Part shown: positions 32,258 to 41,979 of the stretch, piece by piece
How the letters are laid out: the number at the start of each line of letters is the position of its first letter
How positions within the stretch are numbered: position 1 is the stretch's first letter
From: Flavilitoribacter nigricans DSM 23189 = NBRC 102662
Lineage (GTDB): Bacteria > Bacteroidota > Bacteroidia > Chitinophagales > Saprospiraceae
Direction: 5' to 3'
NCBI RefSeq assembly: GCF_002646595.1
Contig: NZ_PDUD01000018.1
Span: forward strand, 310,001 to 374,000
DNA: 64,000 nt
Made by a program: the position numbers and the translations under genes
The notes under the pieces: model-generated
Told to the model about the DNA's origin: nothing
The model's input: only the letters and a program-made list of their open reading frames with translations
Database searches by the model: none

Positions 32258-34039
32258 TTAGTTATTCTGCATTTTGTGGGAGAAACGGAGGATGATGAAT
32301 TCCGCCGGCCGCACCGCTGCCAGTCCGATCTCCACGATCATCCGCCCTTCCAGGACATCCTGGGTGGTCATGGTCTCTCCGAGGCCGATCTTTACGAAGT
32401 AGGCATCATCGGGAGTAGCTCCCATCAGTGCGCCCTGCCGCCAGAGGATGGTCAGAAAGTTCTCGATCATGGCGCGGATCTTGGTCCAGGTATTGGCGTC
32501 ATTCGGTTCGAAGACAAAGGGCTCGGATGCCTTCATTACGGATTCTTCCACCATGTTGTAGAATCGCCGAACGGGCACATAGCGCCATTCGTTGTCATTA
32601 CCGGCCAGGGTACGGGCCCCCCAAACCAATATTCCCTTACCGCTAAAGGCGCGGATCGCATTAATGGATTTACCGGTAGAATGAACGTTCAGATCCCGCT
32701 GGTCATCGTTGCTGATCTTGATACTCGGGGCCGAAACGTAACGCAGGCTTACATTTGCCGGAGCTTTCCATACCCCGCGGGTGCGATCCACAGTAGCGTA
32801 GATCCCGGCGATCGCCGAAGACGGCGGCAGTTCGATGCGAAATTCGCCCAGTTTTGCTTTCACCTGCGTGGCAAAGGCATTGGTATAATAAGTCTCTACA
32901 TTGGGCGCCGTAGTGCCGGTCAGTCCCCCATCATCCCGAATCCCGGTCACGGCCTTCCCGGCCTCCGTCAATAAGGTATCCGTATGGGTTTTAAGGCCGT
33001 CCAGGGCGGTATCGAGTTTGGCTTTCGTATCGTGGGTACCGGTACGGATCGTTTCGATCTCCCCGACGGCATCTTCCACCGCCGTAAGCGAGGTAGCATC
33101 TCCCCAGGTATCCGCCAGATTCTGGATCTTCGGCAGCAGCGCGTCTACTTTGGCCAGGGCATCGGCCAGATAACCCTCTTTTTCTTCTTTGGTATTCGAC
33201 CCCGGTTTACCGTCCGTTATGATCTGATCCAGATCGGCTTTCACCGTATCCGCCAGTGACTTGATCTCCTGCGCATCTACATAGGCCGCAGCCGCAGCCA
33301 TGGTGATCCCATTAAAGGCATTCGCCCCGGCATCGTGCTGGAAAGTAACCTGTGCGGCGGTATAGTGATAAGCAATACTGGTTTTGAGATATGGGTAATA
33401 AGCGGCCCCGTACTTCAGAAAGGAGGTCCCGATACCGTTCCGAAAATCGGTCACCGTTTCTCCGCCGGTAGAACGGACATCGAATAGGGCGAAGCGATCC
33501 TGATTACTCGCGCATTGGGCCAGCATTTCCTGGTAGAGGGTATGATAATCAGCCATACCGAGACGATCGGCTTCCGGGATCACCAGTAAGGTAACTTCGT
33601 CCACTTTTTTCACCGCATCTAACCCGCCCTTCAACTCATCGAAATCATCCACTGCGTCCAGACTCGGTGTTGCGGTATCTCCGCTGTAATCACCGACGGA
33701 AACAATGTAACAGGGGCCACCACCATTGCCAAAATACATTTCCAGCGCATGGAACATCCGGTAGGGCGTGGCCGTACCCAGCGTTGCCTCGAGAGGTAGG
33801 AACGGGGCGGTATCCGACAGGGTGACGGTAAAGGGTTGGGCGGCCGCTTCGCCGAAAAAGCGCCGGTAATCCACCATGGACGTAATGCGGGTCGGCACAT
33901 TCAGCAGACTGCCGCCTTCACTGTTCATTGCGGTTTCGGTATAGCCGATAAAAGCCGGAATGGCCGTTGCCACCGGAGCTACAGATGCCGGAAGCAAAGA
34001 TATTTCTTCGATATAAACACCGGGAGTTTTATAATTCAT
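32258..34039 (-). CDS. eCIS sheath protein with a long helical insertion
   Basis: A 593-aa sheath protein. The N-terminus YKTPGVYIEEISLLPASVAPV, the C-terminal VEEIGLAAVRPAEFIILRFSHKM-type block and the FEPNDANTWTKIRAMIENFL helix are the conserved sheath core. Compared with the neighbouring 502-aa sheath it carries an extra helical insertion (about residues 240-390), rich in Ala/Asp/Leu and likely coiled-coil, which should project from the particle surface. Two sheath variants are usual in Afp-type systems, one forming the bulk of the sheath and another the end rings. Confidence 0.92.
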   Translation of the reverse strand: MNYKTPGVYIEEISLLPASVAPVATAIPAFIGYTETAMNSEGGSLLNVPTRITSMVDYRRFFGEAAAQPFTVTLSDTAPFLPLEATLGTATPYRMFHALEMYFGNGGGPCYIVSVGDYSGDTATPSLDAVDDFDELKGGLDAVKKVDEVTLLVIPEADRLGMADYHTLYQEMLAQCASNQDRFALFDVRSTGGETVTDFRNGIGTSFLKYGAAYYPYLKTSIAYHYTAAQVTFQHDAGANAFNGITMAAAAAYVDAQEIKSLADTVKADLDQIITDGKPGSNTKEEKEGYLADALAKVDALLPKIQNLADTWGDATSLTAVEDAVGEIETIRTGTHDTKAKLDTALDGLKTHTDTLLTEAGKAVTGIRDDGGLTGTTAPNVETYYTNAFATQVKAKLGEFRIELPPSSAIAGIYATVDRTRGVWKAPANVSLRYVSAPSIKISNDDQRDLNVHSTGKSINAIRAFSGKGILVWGARTLAGNDNEWRYVPVRRFYNMVEESVMKASEPFVFEPNDANTWTKIRAMIENFLTILWRQGALMGATPDDAYFVKIGLGETMTTQDVLEGRMIVEIGLAAVRPAEFIILRFSHKMQNN

Positions 34040-34068
34040 GGTCTTGTTTTTCAGATTTGATCAATAGG

Positions 34069-35577
34069 TTATACTTCCATCATCTTATGCGAGAAGCGCA
34101 GGATGATAAACTCGGCCGGGCGTACAACGGCCATTCCGATCTCTACGATCATCCGGCCTTCCAGGACATCGATACTGGTCATGGTGGTCCCGAGACCGAC
34201 CTTTACGAAAAAGGCTTCTTCGGGCGTAGCCCCCATCAGGGCACCGGCCCGCCACTGCAGGACCAGGAAGTTTTCGATCATCGCCCGTACTTTCACCCAG
34301 GTATTGGCGTCATTCGGCTCGAAGACGAATGCTTCGGTGGCTTTTTTCACCGATTCCTCTACCATATTATAGAAGCGGCGAACCGAAACGTATTTCCATT
34401 CATTATTGTTACCGGCCAGTGTCCGGGCACCCCAAACGAGCACACCTTTCCCGGTGAAGAACCGTATGGCGTTGATCGATTTTCCCGTGGAATGGATATT
34501 CAGGTTTTCCTGATCGGCACTGGCAATCAACACCGCCGGTTGGCGAACGCTGTTCAGGCTCACGTTAGCCGGAGATTTCCAGACGCCGCGCGTGCTATCC
34601 GTACGGGCGTAGATCCCGGCAATCGAACTACTTGGAGCCAGGATCAGATTGATGCTGTCGATCAAACGGCGGATCGCGAAATAAGTAGCATTATCCTGGT
34701 GAAATAAGGATTTCGCCCTCAATTCAGCGGCTTTGGCATCCGCAGCCACCTGGGCCGCTACCGGATCGGCGATGCCTTCTTTTGCTTCCGCCATGGCGTC
34801 GGCGATCTCTATCTCGGTATAATTCAGCTGAATATCCGCGGCACCGCCCCCCAGGTCAATATTGACGACCACTTCACTTTCCCGGTATTCGTACCCCAGG
34901 GAAGTGATGAGATCGGGGAAATAGGCGGCTCCGTACTTGAGATTACCGGTACCGATATTGTCCCGGAAGGTTTTCGCCGCATCATTGATCGGATCGGTGC
35001 TGGCCGGGGCCGCCGGACGCACGTCACAGATGGTAAAGCGGTCCTGCAGATCGGCACATTGCTGCATAGCGTTCACGTACAGATTGTGGTATTGGGTAGC
35101 ATCGGTCAGATTGTGGATGTCCGGGAAAAGAATAAGGGTTGGTTCGTCTTCCTTTCGCAGAACGGTGAGTCCGGCATTGAGCTCTTCAAAATCAACGCCC
35201 GGTGTCGCTTTGTACGCACCCGCAGATACGATGTAACAGGGGCCACCACCATTGGCGAAATACATGCGAAGTGCATAATACAGGCAGTAGACCGGCGTAT
35301 TGGGAATGCTGATGGCCGTGGGCGGATTGGCGCCGTCCTTCATTTTAACGGTCGTCACCCCTCCGGATGTTTCGACCACAAAATCGGGCAGCGCTTTGGC
35401 CGGACCGCCAAAAATATCCTGGAACTCCACCAGGGATTTTATCCGGGTGGGACTGAGGGTTGGTCCCGATTGGGTATAACCGATAAATGCAGGAATAGCC
35501 GTTTCTACCTGGGCTACGGAAGGTGGTAATAAAGAGATCTCCTCTACATATACCCCTGGAGTCTTATAACTTGGCAT
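34069..35577 (-). CDS. eCIS sheath protein
   Basis: A 502-aa sheath protein with the same core as the paralogue downstream: SYKTPGVYVEEISLLPPSVAQ at the start, ALRMYFANGGGPCYIVSAG (about 105-125), a GVLVWGARTLAGNNNEWKYV block and the terminal PAEFIILRFSHKM. The variable insertion (about 220-285) is short and acidic. It is the first of the two sheath genes in the operon, 31 bp after the 431-aa protein. Contraction of the polymer built from these subunits would drive the tube through a target envelope. Confidence 0.93.
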   Translation of the reverse strand: MPSYKTPGVYVEEISLLPPSVAQVETAIPAFIGYTQSGPTLSPTRIKSLVEFQDIFGGPAKALPDFVVETSGGVTTVKMKDGANPPTAISIPNTPVYCLYYALRMYFANGGGPCYIVSAGAYKATPGVDFEELNAGLTVLRKEDEPTLILFPDIHNLTDATQYHNLYVNAMQQCADLQDRFTICDVRPAAPASTDPINDAAKTFRDNIGTGNLKYGAAYFPDLITSLGYEYRESEVVVNIDLGGGAADIQLNYTEIEIADAMAEAKEGIADPVAAQVAADAKAAELRAKSLFHQDNATYFAIRRLIDSINLILAPSSSIAGIYARTDSTRGVWKSPANVSLNSVRQPAVLIASADQENLNIHSTGKSINAIRFFTGKGVLVWGARTLAGNNNEWKYVSVRRFYNMVEESVKKATEAFVFEPNDANTWVKVRAMIENFLVLQWRAGALMGATPEEAFFVKVGLGTTMTSIDVLEGRMIVEIGMAVVRPAEFIILRFSHKMMEV

Positions 35578-35608
35578 AGGTGATGATTTTTATCCTGATG
35601 ATGAATAT

Positions 35609-36904
35609 TTAGGTTTTAATTTTTGACAAATAGATCTCCGAATAATACCGCCCCTCCTCATCCTCGTGCACCAGCAAACTACCTGGATTGGGTAACAGTA
35701 CGGTTTCATCAATCTCGGTGGCCGGTTTATCGTGCTGGAAATATACCTGCGCGAGCGAGCGGCTCAACGGAACCGGTTCCTTCGTGATCAAGACCTTTTT
35801 ACTGCCCGGATCCAGGAATTCGACATCGGCATTGCCGGCAGGATTCGGTGGATCCGATTGATTGAGTACATACTGCCAGTAGGTATGCCGGTTTTTGATC
35901 AATATTTTGAAAACCGGGAATTCGGTCTTATCGTCATTGTTGCGGCGCAGGCTTCCATTATTTTCCAGCAGGCGAAAATCTCCCATAGCTCCCTGCTGCC
36001 CGATCTGCAATACGCCAAACAGGGACGGATCGTAGAGCGTATCGTTCAGGTATACCTTAATCAGATCCTCGTAGCCGGAATCCGACTGTACCTCCAGAGT
36101 ATAAAATCCCGTCGAAACGTCACGGAAATCCAGTAGCCACTGTTGGATCGCTTCTGCCTCATCAAAATTGATCGTTTTGACCGTGGTATTGTCCAGCTCT
36201 TTCAGCGTAAAACTTCCCTTTTTTATGGTCTTATTCTTCAGCGGACTGAATCGATAGGAAAAGCGCGATGGCAGCAATACCTGATCTTCCGTACTGCAGA
36301 ACTGATGGGGCAGATTCTGGTTAAAAACGAACAGTCTCTGCCAGTGGATCCCGCCCACTCCCGTCGGATTGTTTTTGGTATCGATGGCCCTCTTGGCCAT
36401 ATAGATCGCCTGGTTGGTACGGGCAAGTTCGCCCATTTCGTAGGCGCGTTTATCGTTGTATCCCGGTAGCGGCCGGGCCAGAAAAGGTGCGGTCAGGTCG
36501 CCAAAAACATTCAGGTTGGAGAAAAAGTGAATACCCGGCACGTTCGGTCTCAATCGCTGATTGGAATAATTGAGCCAGTCCGGCTGGCGGGCCTTTAATC
36601 CGAATTCCAGCATGCTGCCCTCTTCTACCGGCACCTGCGGATGGTGTTCGAGGATGGCCCCGGCCGGCTGCTCCATTACCCGCTGCGCCACACTGATCCC
36701 GTAGGAATCTATCAGGAAGCGGGCTCTATGGCCCTTCAGCCAACGCCGGGTGGGCTCCGTGGGTAACACCTCCAACAGGTCTTCCAACTGGTAACCCGCA
36801 AAATTTGCGGGGTTAAAGTCCACCAGTCGGTCCGCCCGGTTAAGGAAGAAACCGTGCAGTAACTGTACCTGAAAAAGTCTTTTATAAGTTATCGCAAAAC
36901 TCAT
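35609..36904 (-). CDS. Uncharacterised eCIS structural or assembly protein
   Basis: A 431-aa protein I cannot assign. It starts FAITYKRLFQVQLLHGFFLN followed by an acidic-aromatic region, has a mid-section with KARQPDWLNYSN (about 110-125) and a C-terminal beta-rich part (about 220-430) with GFYTLEVQSDSGYEDLIKVYLND and a final DEEGRYYSEIYLSKIKT. No signal peptide, membrane helix or enzymatic motif is visible. It sits between the DUF4255 terminator protein and the first sheath gene, with 2 bp to the former, so it is most likely a particle component such as a cap or cap adaptor, or an assembly chaperone. Confidence 0.75.
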   Translation of the reverse strand: MSFAITYKRLFQVQLLHGFFLNRADRLVDFNPANFAGYQLEDLLEVLPTEPTRRWLKGHRARFLIDSYGISVAQRVMEQPAGAILEHHPQVPVEEGSMLEFGLKARQPDWLNYSNQRLRPNVPGIHFFSNLNVFGDLTAPFLARPLPGYNDKRAYEMGELARTNQAIYMAKRAIDTKNNPTGVGGIHWQRLFVFNQNLPHQFCSTEDQVLLPSRFSYRFSPLKNKTIKKGSFTLKELDNTTVKTINFDEAEAIQQWLLDFRDVSTGFYTLEVQSDSGYEDLIKVYLNDTLYDPSLFGVLQIGQQGAMGDFRLLENNGSLRRNNDDKTEFPVFKILIKNRHTYWQYVLNQSDPPNPAGNADVEFLDPGSKKVLITKEPVPLSRSLAQVYFQHDKPATEIDETVLLPNPGSLLVHEDEEGRYYSEIYLSKIKT

Positions 36905-36906
36905 GA

Positions 36907-37515
36907 TCAGTTGATGCCGTTTAGGGATCCGCGAATATCTTCAATTGCCGTACCACTACCTTTAGTCTGCCGGTAGCGCACGGAGGCCAGTCTGGCTTTA
37001 TACATGACAAAGGGTGCCTGTTTCCCGCCCAGAGAACCCCAGAGGTGATTGATCTGCTCAAAAGTCATGGTGTACAGGTCCAGAACCAGCCGCAAATTGC
37101 TGAGTTCTTCATCATCCGGATCTACCCCGTCGGCGAAATGGGTAGCATCCTTCAGGGTAAACTGATTGCGGTGTTGGAAAAAACTGACCACATGACCGAG
37201 ACGCTTGATCGCATTGTCATAATTGGTTGGCCAACAGGCCGTAAAAAGCAGGTATAGATTGAGATTGACGGGTGGGTTTTCGTAGAGGATCTTATCGCCT
37301 TCCTGGTAGCGGGGAAGCTTGCGATTTTTCAGGGCACTCTCCTCTTCCACGTTGACCAGGGTAAGCACGACATTTCCGTGGAGTTTATCTCCATCTTCCG
37401 TATCCAATTGGGAAATGTTGCCGAGGATGACCTGATCATCGGTAGTATTATCATCCAGGGATTTAATGAATGCGTCCAGTTCTTCCCGCAACAGGGAAAG
37501 TGTAGCATGAATCAT
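36907..37515 (-). CDS. DUF4255 (Pvc16/Afp16-like) tail terminator
   Basis: A 202-aa protein starting MIHATLSLLREELDAFI. The start at 37515 is chosen because this is where DUF4255 homology begins; in-frame starts 10 and 20 codons upstream would add an unrelated leader. Conserved family segments are VVLTLVNVEEESALKN, NPPVNLNLYLLFTACWPTNYDNAIKRLG and LRLVLDLYTMTFEQINHLWGSLGGKQAPFVMYKARL. In Afp and PVC particles this protein caps the tube/sheath end and fixes length together with the tape measure. It is the first gene of the eCIS block. Confidence 0.9.
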   Translation of the reverse strand: MIHATLSLLREELDAFIKSLDDNTTDDQVILGNISQLDTEDGDKLHGNVVLTLVNVEEESALKNRKLPRYQEGDKILYENPPVNLNLYLLFTACWPTNYDNAIKRLGHVVSFFQHRNQFTLKDATHFADGVDPDDEELSNLRLVLDLYTMTFEQINHLWGSLGGKQAPFVMYKARLASVRYRQTKGSGTAIEDIRGSLNGIN

Positions 37516-38114
37516 TAGGGCTGACTTTAGGTGCGCCGCAAGCATATTGTTACGGCTATAGTATTTTAGCCTCACCCGGCACCAAATTATCCGGATAAGT
37601 GGAAAATCAATTTTGTATGGCAGATACTTCAGGTATTTGCACCAAAGAGCATCAGAGATATCAGGAACGGCAAAGCCATGCCGGATAGGACACCTTTACT
37701 GTGCGTACAAGTACCAGAGGAAGCAACAAGAATTTTTTATAGGGCTACACGAAGTAGCAAAACGTAGGCTTAAATAACTTACTAAGCTAAGGCTGTTCGA
37801 AAAGGCAATTTAAATGGAGGATCGTTCTTCTATACGATAGTAACTAAAAAATGATGCGTAAAAAGGGTAGGAAGATTAAGTCTTCATGGTTTTAGGTTTT
37901 CGGGAGTTCGAGAATTTACTTTCAATAGGTATACGCTAAAATATAAATTTTATTTCATTTAAACGGAAAAAACTTTCAAAATATATCGGATTCCTCCCCT
38001 TCCGAAAATAACATTATTCTAACGCGCCCTAACCATTCCTTAACCAATAACTCTCCGTTTGTAAACGCTATATAAGTGCAAACAAAAAACATTCACACCA
38101 TATATTCAGATACT
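37516..38114. other. 599-bp gene-free region upstream of the eCIS block
   Basis: No plausible coding gene is seen. The part from 37840 to 38110 is AT-rich. On the minus strand a TTG element and ATAATTTG, 18 bases apart (plus about 37584-37612), could be a weak eCIS promoter. TATATTTTG with a TTTTC about 18 bases upstream (around 37976-38008) is a second candidate farther out. No clear operator palindrome or terminator is visible. Confidence 0.4.
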
Positions 38115-38636
38115 ATGCGCATTAGAAGCTTAGCATTATTTTTACTGGGTTTTTCTTTTATGTTCACGAGTTGTGAACTGGAAGATTTTCTGCCGGCCGA
38201 TCAGGAAACTGCGGCCGAAGCGGAAGCGACTCCGGAGGGCATGTCCCAAATGCTTTCCCTGGTGAACGAATTGCGTAGCGAAGGCTGCCGTTGCGGCTCC
38301 AAATATATGCCGCCGGTAGCTCCGCTTAGCTGGGATGCCGATCTCGAACGGGCCGCGCTCCGTCACGCTTACGATATGAAAAGTAATGATTTCTTTGACC
38401 ACACCGGCAGCGACGGTACGGATGTATCCGACCGGGTATCGGATGCCGGATATTCCTGGCAGGCCGTCGGTGAAAACATCGCCTGGGGTTACCGGGATAT
38501 TCAATCGGTCTTCGCGGGCTGGCGGGACAGTCCCGGCCACTGCCGGAACATGATGAACGGCAATTTCCGCCAGATGGGCAGCGCCCGGGTCGGGAATTAC
38601 TGGGTCCAGGCCTTCGCCCGCCCGCGGTCCAGTTGA
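38115..38636 (+). CDS. CAP-domain (SCP/PR1-like) lipoprotein
   Basis: A 173-aa protein. The ATG at 38115 yields a proper lipoprotein signal ending in MFTSC (C20), whereas the in-frame ATG further upstream does not. The mature part is one CAP domain: LVNELRSEGC, WDADLERAALRHAYDMKSND, FFDHTGSDG, GENIAWGY and SPGHCRNMMN, with the characteristic His/Glu cavity residues. Bacterial CAP proteins are secreted or surface-anchored and mostly of unknown biochemical role. The C-terminus ends soon after the YWVQAFAR strand. Confidence 0.9.
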   Translation: MRIRSLALFLLGFSFMFTSCELEDFLPADQETAAEAEATPEGMSQMLSLVNELRSEGCRCGSKYMPPVAPLSWDADLERAALRHAYDMKSNDFFDHTGSDGTDVSDRVSDAGYSWQAVGENIAWGYRDIQSVFAGWRDSPGHCRNMMNGNFRQMGSARVGNYWVQAFARPRSS

Positions 38637-38732
38637 TGCGGCAATATGGAGATGCTGCCATACCGGATACTGTGAATTCTCATTAAAGTATCGTAGTATT
38701 GTAGCATCTAACTATTATCGTATCGATTCCGG

Positions 38733-40823
38733 ATGGCAAAAGAACGGCAGAAAGCCTGGAAATACTGGTCAATTTTCATGAAGGGTGTCCTCCTTTTCGG
38801 AGTGGGTACCCTTATCGTTTTACTATTTCCCAACAATGTCAAGTTCAAGTACCAGTTCGAGCGGGGACAGCCCTGGCGCTACGAAGAACTGGTGGCGCCT
38901 TTCGACTTCCCCATTAAAAAAGCCGAGGAAGAGCTGGTAGCCGAACGGGACGAGCTTCTCCAGAATTTCTCGCCTTATTACGAACTGGATTACGGTATCG
39001 GAAAAACGGCCGTTCAGCAATTCAAAACGGAATTTCAGCAGCAGCTGCAACAATCGGAAACCCAGGAGCAGTTCCAGGATGTGACCCGTCGCCCGGATGC
39101 CTACCGGGAATTTGGCACCACACTGCTGAACAAACTTTTTAACGAAGGCATCGTCAAGATCCGGGAGGAAGATGAAGAGCGGGAGAAAGAGTTTGTCATT
39201 CAGATCGTAAAGGGAGGATTTACCGAGCGACAAACTCTGGAGCAGGTCATCCGGCCCGAAGATGCCCGGGATTTTCTGGGAGATACCCTCCCCTACAGCC
39301 AGTTATCCGAACCGGAATTTCTGTTTCCCATTCTGGAAAATACCATTCGACCGAATGTTTACTACAGCGATACGCTGACCCAGCGCTTCAAAGAAGATCT
39401 GCTGGCCGGCGTAGTTACTTCCCGCGGCCGCGTCAGTAAAGGAGAGCTGATCATCCCCAAAGGCGGGGTGGTTACCGATGAGATTTACCAAAAACTGCTT
39501 TCCTTCCGGGAACAATACGAAAAAGAGATCACCGAAAAGCAGTCCTCCCGCGGCGTGCTGATCGGTTACATTATTTTGACCTTTCTGCTGCTGAGCATTT
39601 TCGTGACCTATCTGCAAAACTTCGCACCGGAAGTGTTCAATAAGAACAAGCAACTGGTCTTCGTTGCTCTGTGGCTGGTCGCCTTTAGTTACCTGACCTT
39701 CCTGGTGGAAAAAAGCGGCGTACTGAGTCCTTATCTGATCCCATTCGGCATTGTGCCGATTGTGATCAAAGCCTTCTATACCGATCGGCTGGCGTTGTTT
39801 GTGCATCTGATCATCGTGCTCTTCGCCAGTTTCATCACATCCCAGGGGTACGAATTTACCTTCATTCAAATTTTGGTGGGGATCATTGTAGTATTGAGTA
39901 ATATCGACACCCGCAACTGGTCGCGTTTCTTTTATTCCATGCTGTTCATTTTCCTGACGTATGCCCTTTCCTACGTCGGCCTGGAACTGATCCGGGACGG
40001 AAGCCTCCGGGACCTTAACCTTACTTTCTTCGCCTGGACCGGCCTGAACGTATTGTTGACTTTGCTGGCCTACCCGCTGATCCCGCTTTTCGAGCGCTTT
40101 TTCAGTTTCATTTCTCCGATCACCCTGATCGAGCTGTCCGATCTCAACCGGCCGCTTTTGCAAAAACTGGCAACCAAGGCCCCCGGTACCCTGCAACATT
40201 CTCTACAGGTAGCCAACCTGTCGGAAGCTGCCGCCCGGGAGATCGGAGCGGATCACCTGCTGGTTAAGGTGGCCGCGCTTTACCACGACATCGGTAAAAC
40301 CCTTAAACCGGAATACTTCATTGAAAACCAATCGGGGCAGAACCCCCACGAAGATATTGACGATCTGACGAGTGCCAAAACCATCATTGAGCACGTTACC
40401 GAAGGTGTGAAGATCGCCCAGAAGGCGAAGTTGCCGGACATTCTGATCAATTTCATCAAGACCCACCACGGTACGACCAAGGTGGAATATTTCTACCGGA
40501 AACATCTGAAAGAACATCCGGATAGTACGGTAGACGAATCGGAATTCCGCTATCCGGGGCCCCTGCCGCGCACCAAGGAAGAAACCATCATGATGCTGGC
40601 CGATTCCATAGAAGCCGCCTGTAAAAGCCTGAAAGACCCGACAGAGAAGGAACTGATGGCTTTTATCGATAAGATCATCCAGCACAAGGCCACCCAGGGT
40701 CAACTGGATGATTCCGCTATGACCTTTAAGGAACTGGAGGCCTGCACCAAGGTTTTCAAAAAGATCATGCGCTCGGTCCACCATCTGCGCATCGAATATC
40801 CGGAAGAAGAAAAGCAGCAATAA
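38733..40823 (+). CDS. 7TM-HD family phosphodiesterase (PgpH-like)
   Basis: A 696-aa membrane protein: an N-terminal transmembrane segment (about 10-30), a large extracytoplasmic domain (about 35-270), seven transmembrane helices (about 275-470) and a cytoplasmic HD domain with H489 (LQHSLQVANLSEAAAREIG), H518-D519 (LYHDIGKT) and a KTHHGT segment. The HD motifs for a two-metal centre are complete. In Firmicutes such proteins degrade c-di-AMP; the nucleotide used here is not provable from sequence. It is followed after 1 bp by a DUF819 transporter gene. Confidence 0.92.
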   Translation: MAKERQKAWKYWSIFMKGVLLFGVGTLIVLLFPNNVKFKYQFERGQPWRYEELVAPFDFPIKKAEEELVAERDELLQNFSPYYELDYGIGKTAVQQFKTEFQQQLQQSETQEQFQDVTRRPDAYREFGTTLLNKLFNEGIVKIREEDEEREKEFVIQIVKGGFTERQTLEQVIRPEDARDFLGDTLPYSQLSEPEFLFPILENTIRPNVYYSDTLTQRFKEDLLAGVVTSRGRVSKGELIIPKGGVVTDEIYQKLLSFREQYEKEITEKQSSRGVLIGYIILTFLLLSIFVTYLQNFAPEVFNKNKQLVFVALWLVAFSYLTFLVEKSGVLSPYLIPFGIVPIVIKAFYTDRLALFVHLIIVLFASFITSQGYEFTFIQILVGIIVVLSNIDTRNWSRFFYSMLFIFLTYALSYVGLELIRDGSLRDLNLTFFAWTGLNVLLTLLAYPLIPLFERFFSFISPITLIELSDLNRPLLQKLATKAPGTLQHSLQVANLSEAAAREIGADHLLVKVAALYHDIGKTLKPEYFIENQSGQNPHEDIDDLTSAKTIIEHVTEGVKIAQKAKLPDILINFIKTHHGTTKVEYFYRKHLKEHPDSTVDESEFRYPGPLPRTKEETIMMLADSIEAACKSLKDPTEKELMAFIDKIIQHKATQGQLDDSAMTFKELEACTKVFKKIMRSVHHLRIEYPEEEKQQ

Positions 40824-40824
40824 G

Positions 40825-41964
40825 ATGTTCTGGATTGTTCTCCAGGTAATGGTGATGCTGGGTTTTCCTTACCTCAGTTATCAATTGCAAAAATGGCCCG
40901 GCTGGCCGGAATGGCTGAGCCCAGTGGTGCTTTGCTACGCTATCGGAATCGCTATCAGCAATCTGAGCATTCTGCCCGTTCATACCGGGATCGCCGTGCA
41001 AACTTCGGAAGTCAGTATTCTACTGGCCCTGCCGCTTTTCCTTTTCTCCACTAATTTTAAAGCGGTGCGCCGACAGGCCAAAACCGTCCTGCTTTCCTTT
41101 ATGCTCTGCGTGCTGAGCGGTATTTTACTCAATACGATAGCCTCCTTTTACTTCCGGTCCGAGATCCCGGAAAGCTGGAATATCGCCGGGATGCTTACCG
41201 GCATCTATACCGGTGGGACGCCGAATATGCAGGCCATCGGGCTGGCGCTGGGTGTGGATCAGAACACCATCATTCTCGTCAATGCGGCCGATGTGATCCT
41301 CGGTAGTGTGTTCCTGCTTTTTCTGATCACCGCTGGGGTACGGCTGACCGGCAAATGGTTGCGCCCTTATCCCCGGGAAAAGGAGGATGAGGCCGAGATC
41401 GTGGCCGATGACCTTCTGCGCAATCCGGTTTCGCCATTCGTTAAAGTAATGGGTGTACTGCTCTCCGTACTGGTGGTTGCCCTCTCGCTGGGGATCGTCT
41501 GGCTGATCAGCGGGCAACTGGATCAGGTAGCGCTGATCATTCTCGGTGTGACCAGCATCAGTCTGCTGTTTTCCTTTTCGGCGCAGGTCCGGCAGTTACC
41601 CGGCACTTACGCTTCCGGGGAATATTTGTTGCTCATTTTCTGTGTGGCGCTCGGATTACTGGCCGATTTCCGGGCCATCATGGACGGTGGACTGGAATTA
41701 TTAAAGTTTTCTGCATTCACCTTGTTCGGTACGGCCCTGCTCCATGCTTTATCGGCTCGTTTTTTCCGCATTGACCGGGATACCTTTCTGTTCACACTCA
41801 CTACAGCGCTCTACGGCCCGGCCTTCATCGGACAGATCGCAGCCGTGACGGGTAACCGCAGTCTGATCTTTGCGGGCATCAGCATGGGACTGCTCGGTTA
41901 TGCCATCGGTAATTACCTCGGCATCAGTATGGCTTATCTTTTGGAATGGTGGATGGTTGGCTAG
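40825..41964 (+). CDS. DUF819-family membrane protein
   Basis: A 379-aa protein consisting of about ten hydrophobic helices. Family-typical elements are the GIYTGGTPNMQAIGLALG loop (about 128-145), repeated near the end by LYGPAFIGQIAAVTGN, and an acidic cytoplasmic loop around REKEDEAEIVADD. DUF819 proteins are predicted transporters of unknown substrate. The gene starts 1 bp after the PgpH-like stop, so they are probably co-transcribed. Confidence 0.88.
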   Translation: MFWIVLQVMVMLGFPYLSYQLQKWPGWPEWLSPVVLCYAIGIAISNLSILPVHTGIAVQTSEVSILLALPLFLFSTNFKAVRRQAKTVLLSFMLCVLSGILLNTIASFYFRSEIPESWNIAGMLTGIYTGGTPNMQAIGLALGVDQNTIILVNAADVILGSVFLLFLITAGVRLTGKWLRPYPREKEDEAEIVADDLLRNPVSPFVKVMGVLLSVLVVALSLGIVWLISGQLDQVALIILGVTSISLLFSFSAQVRQLPGTYASGEYLLLIFCVALGLLADFRAIMDGGLELLKFSAFTLFGTALLHALSARFFRIDRDTFLFTLTTALYGPAFIGQIAAVTGNRSLIFAGISMGLLGYAIGNYLGISMAYLLEWWMVG

Positions 41965-41979
41965 TGTTTTGGGAACCGA

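Noticed and set aside
6983-37515. Prophage or type VI secretion system interpretation
   Set aside because: No capsid, portal, terminase or integrase gene, and no TssJLM membrane complex, TssK or ClpV. The DUF4255, CIS_TMP, LysM adaptor and AAA+ genes fit an eCIS.
39303-40820. Minus-strand frames of 298 and 205 codons opposite the PgpH-like gene
   Set aside because: The sense gene has complete HD motifs; the antisense readings are polar and featureless.
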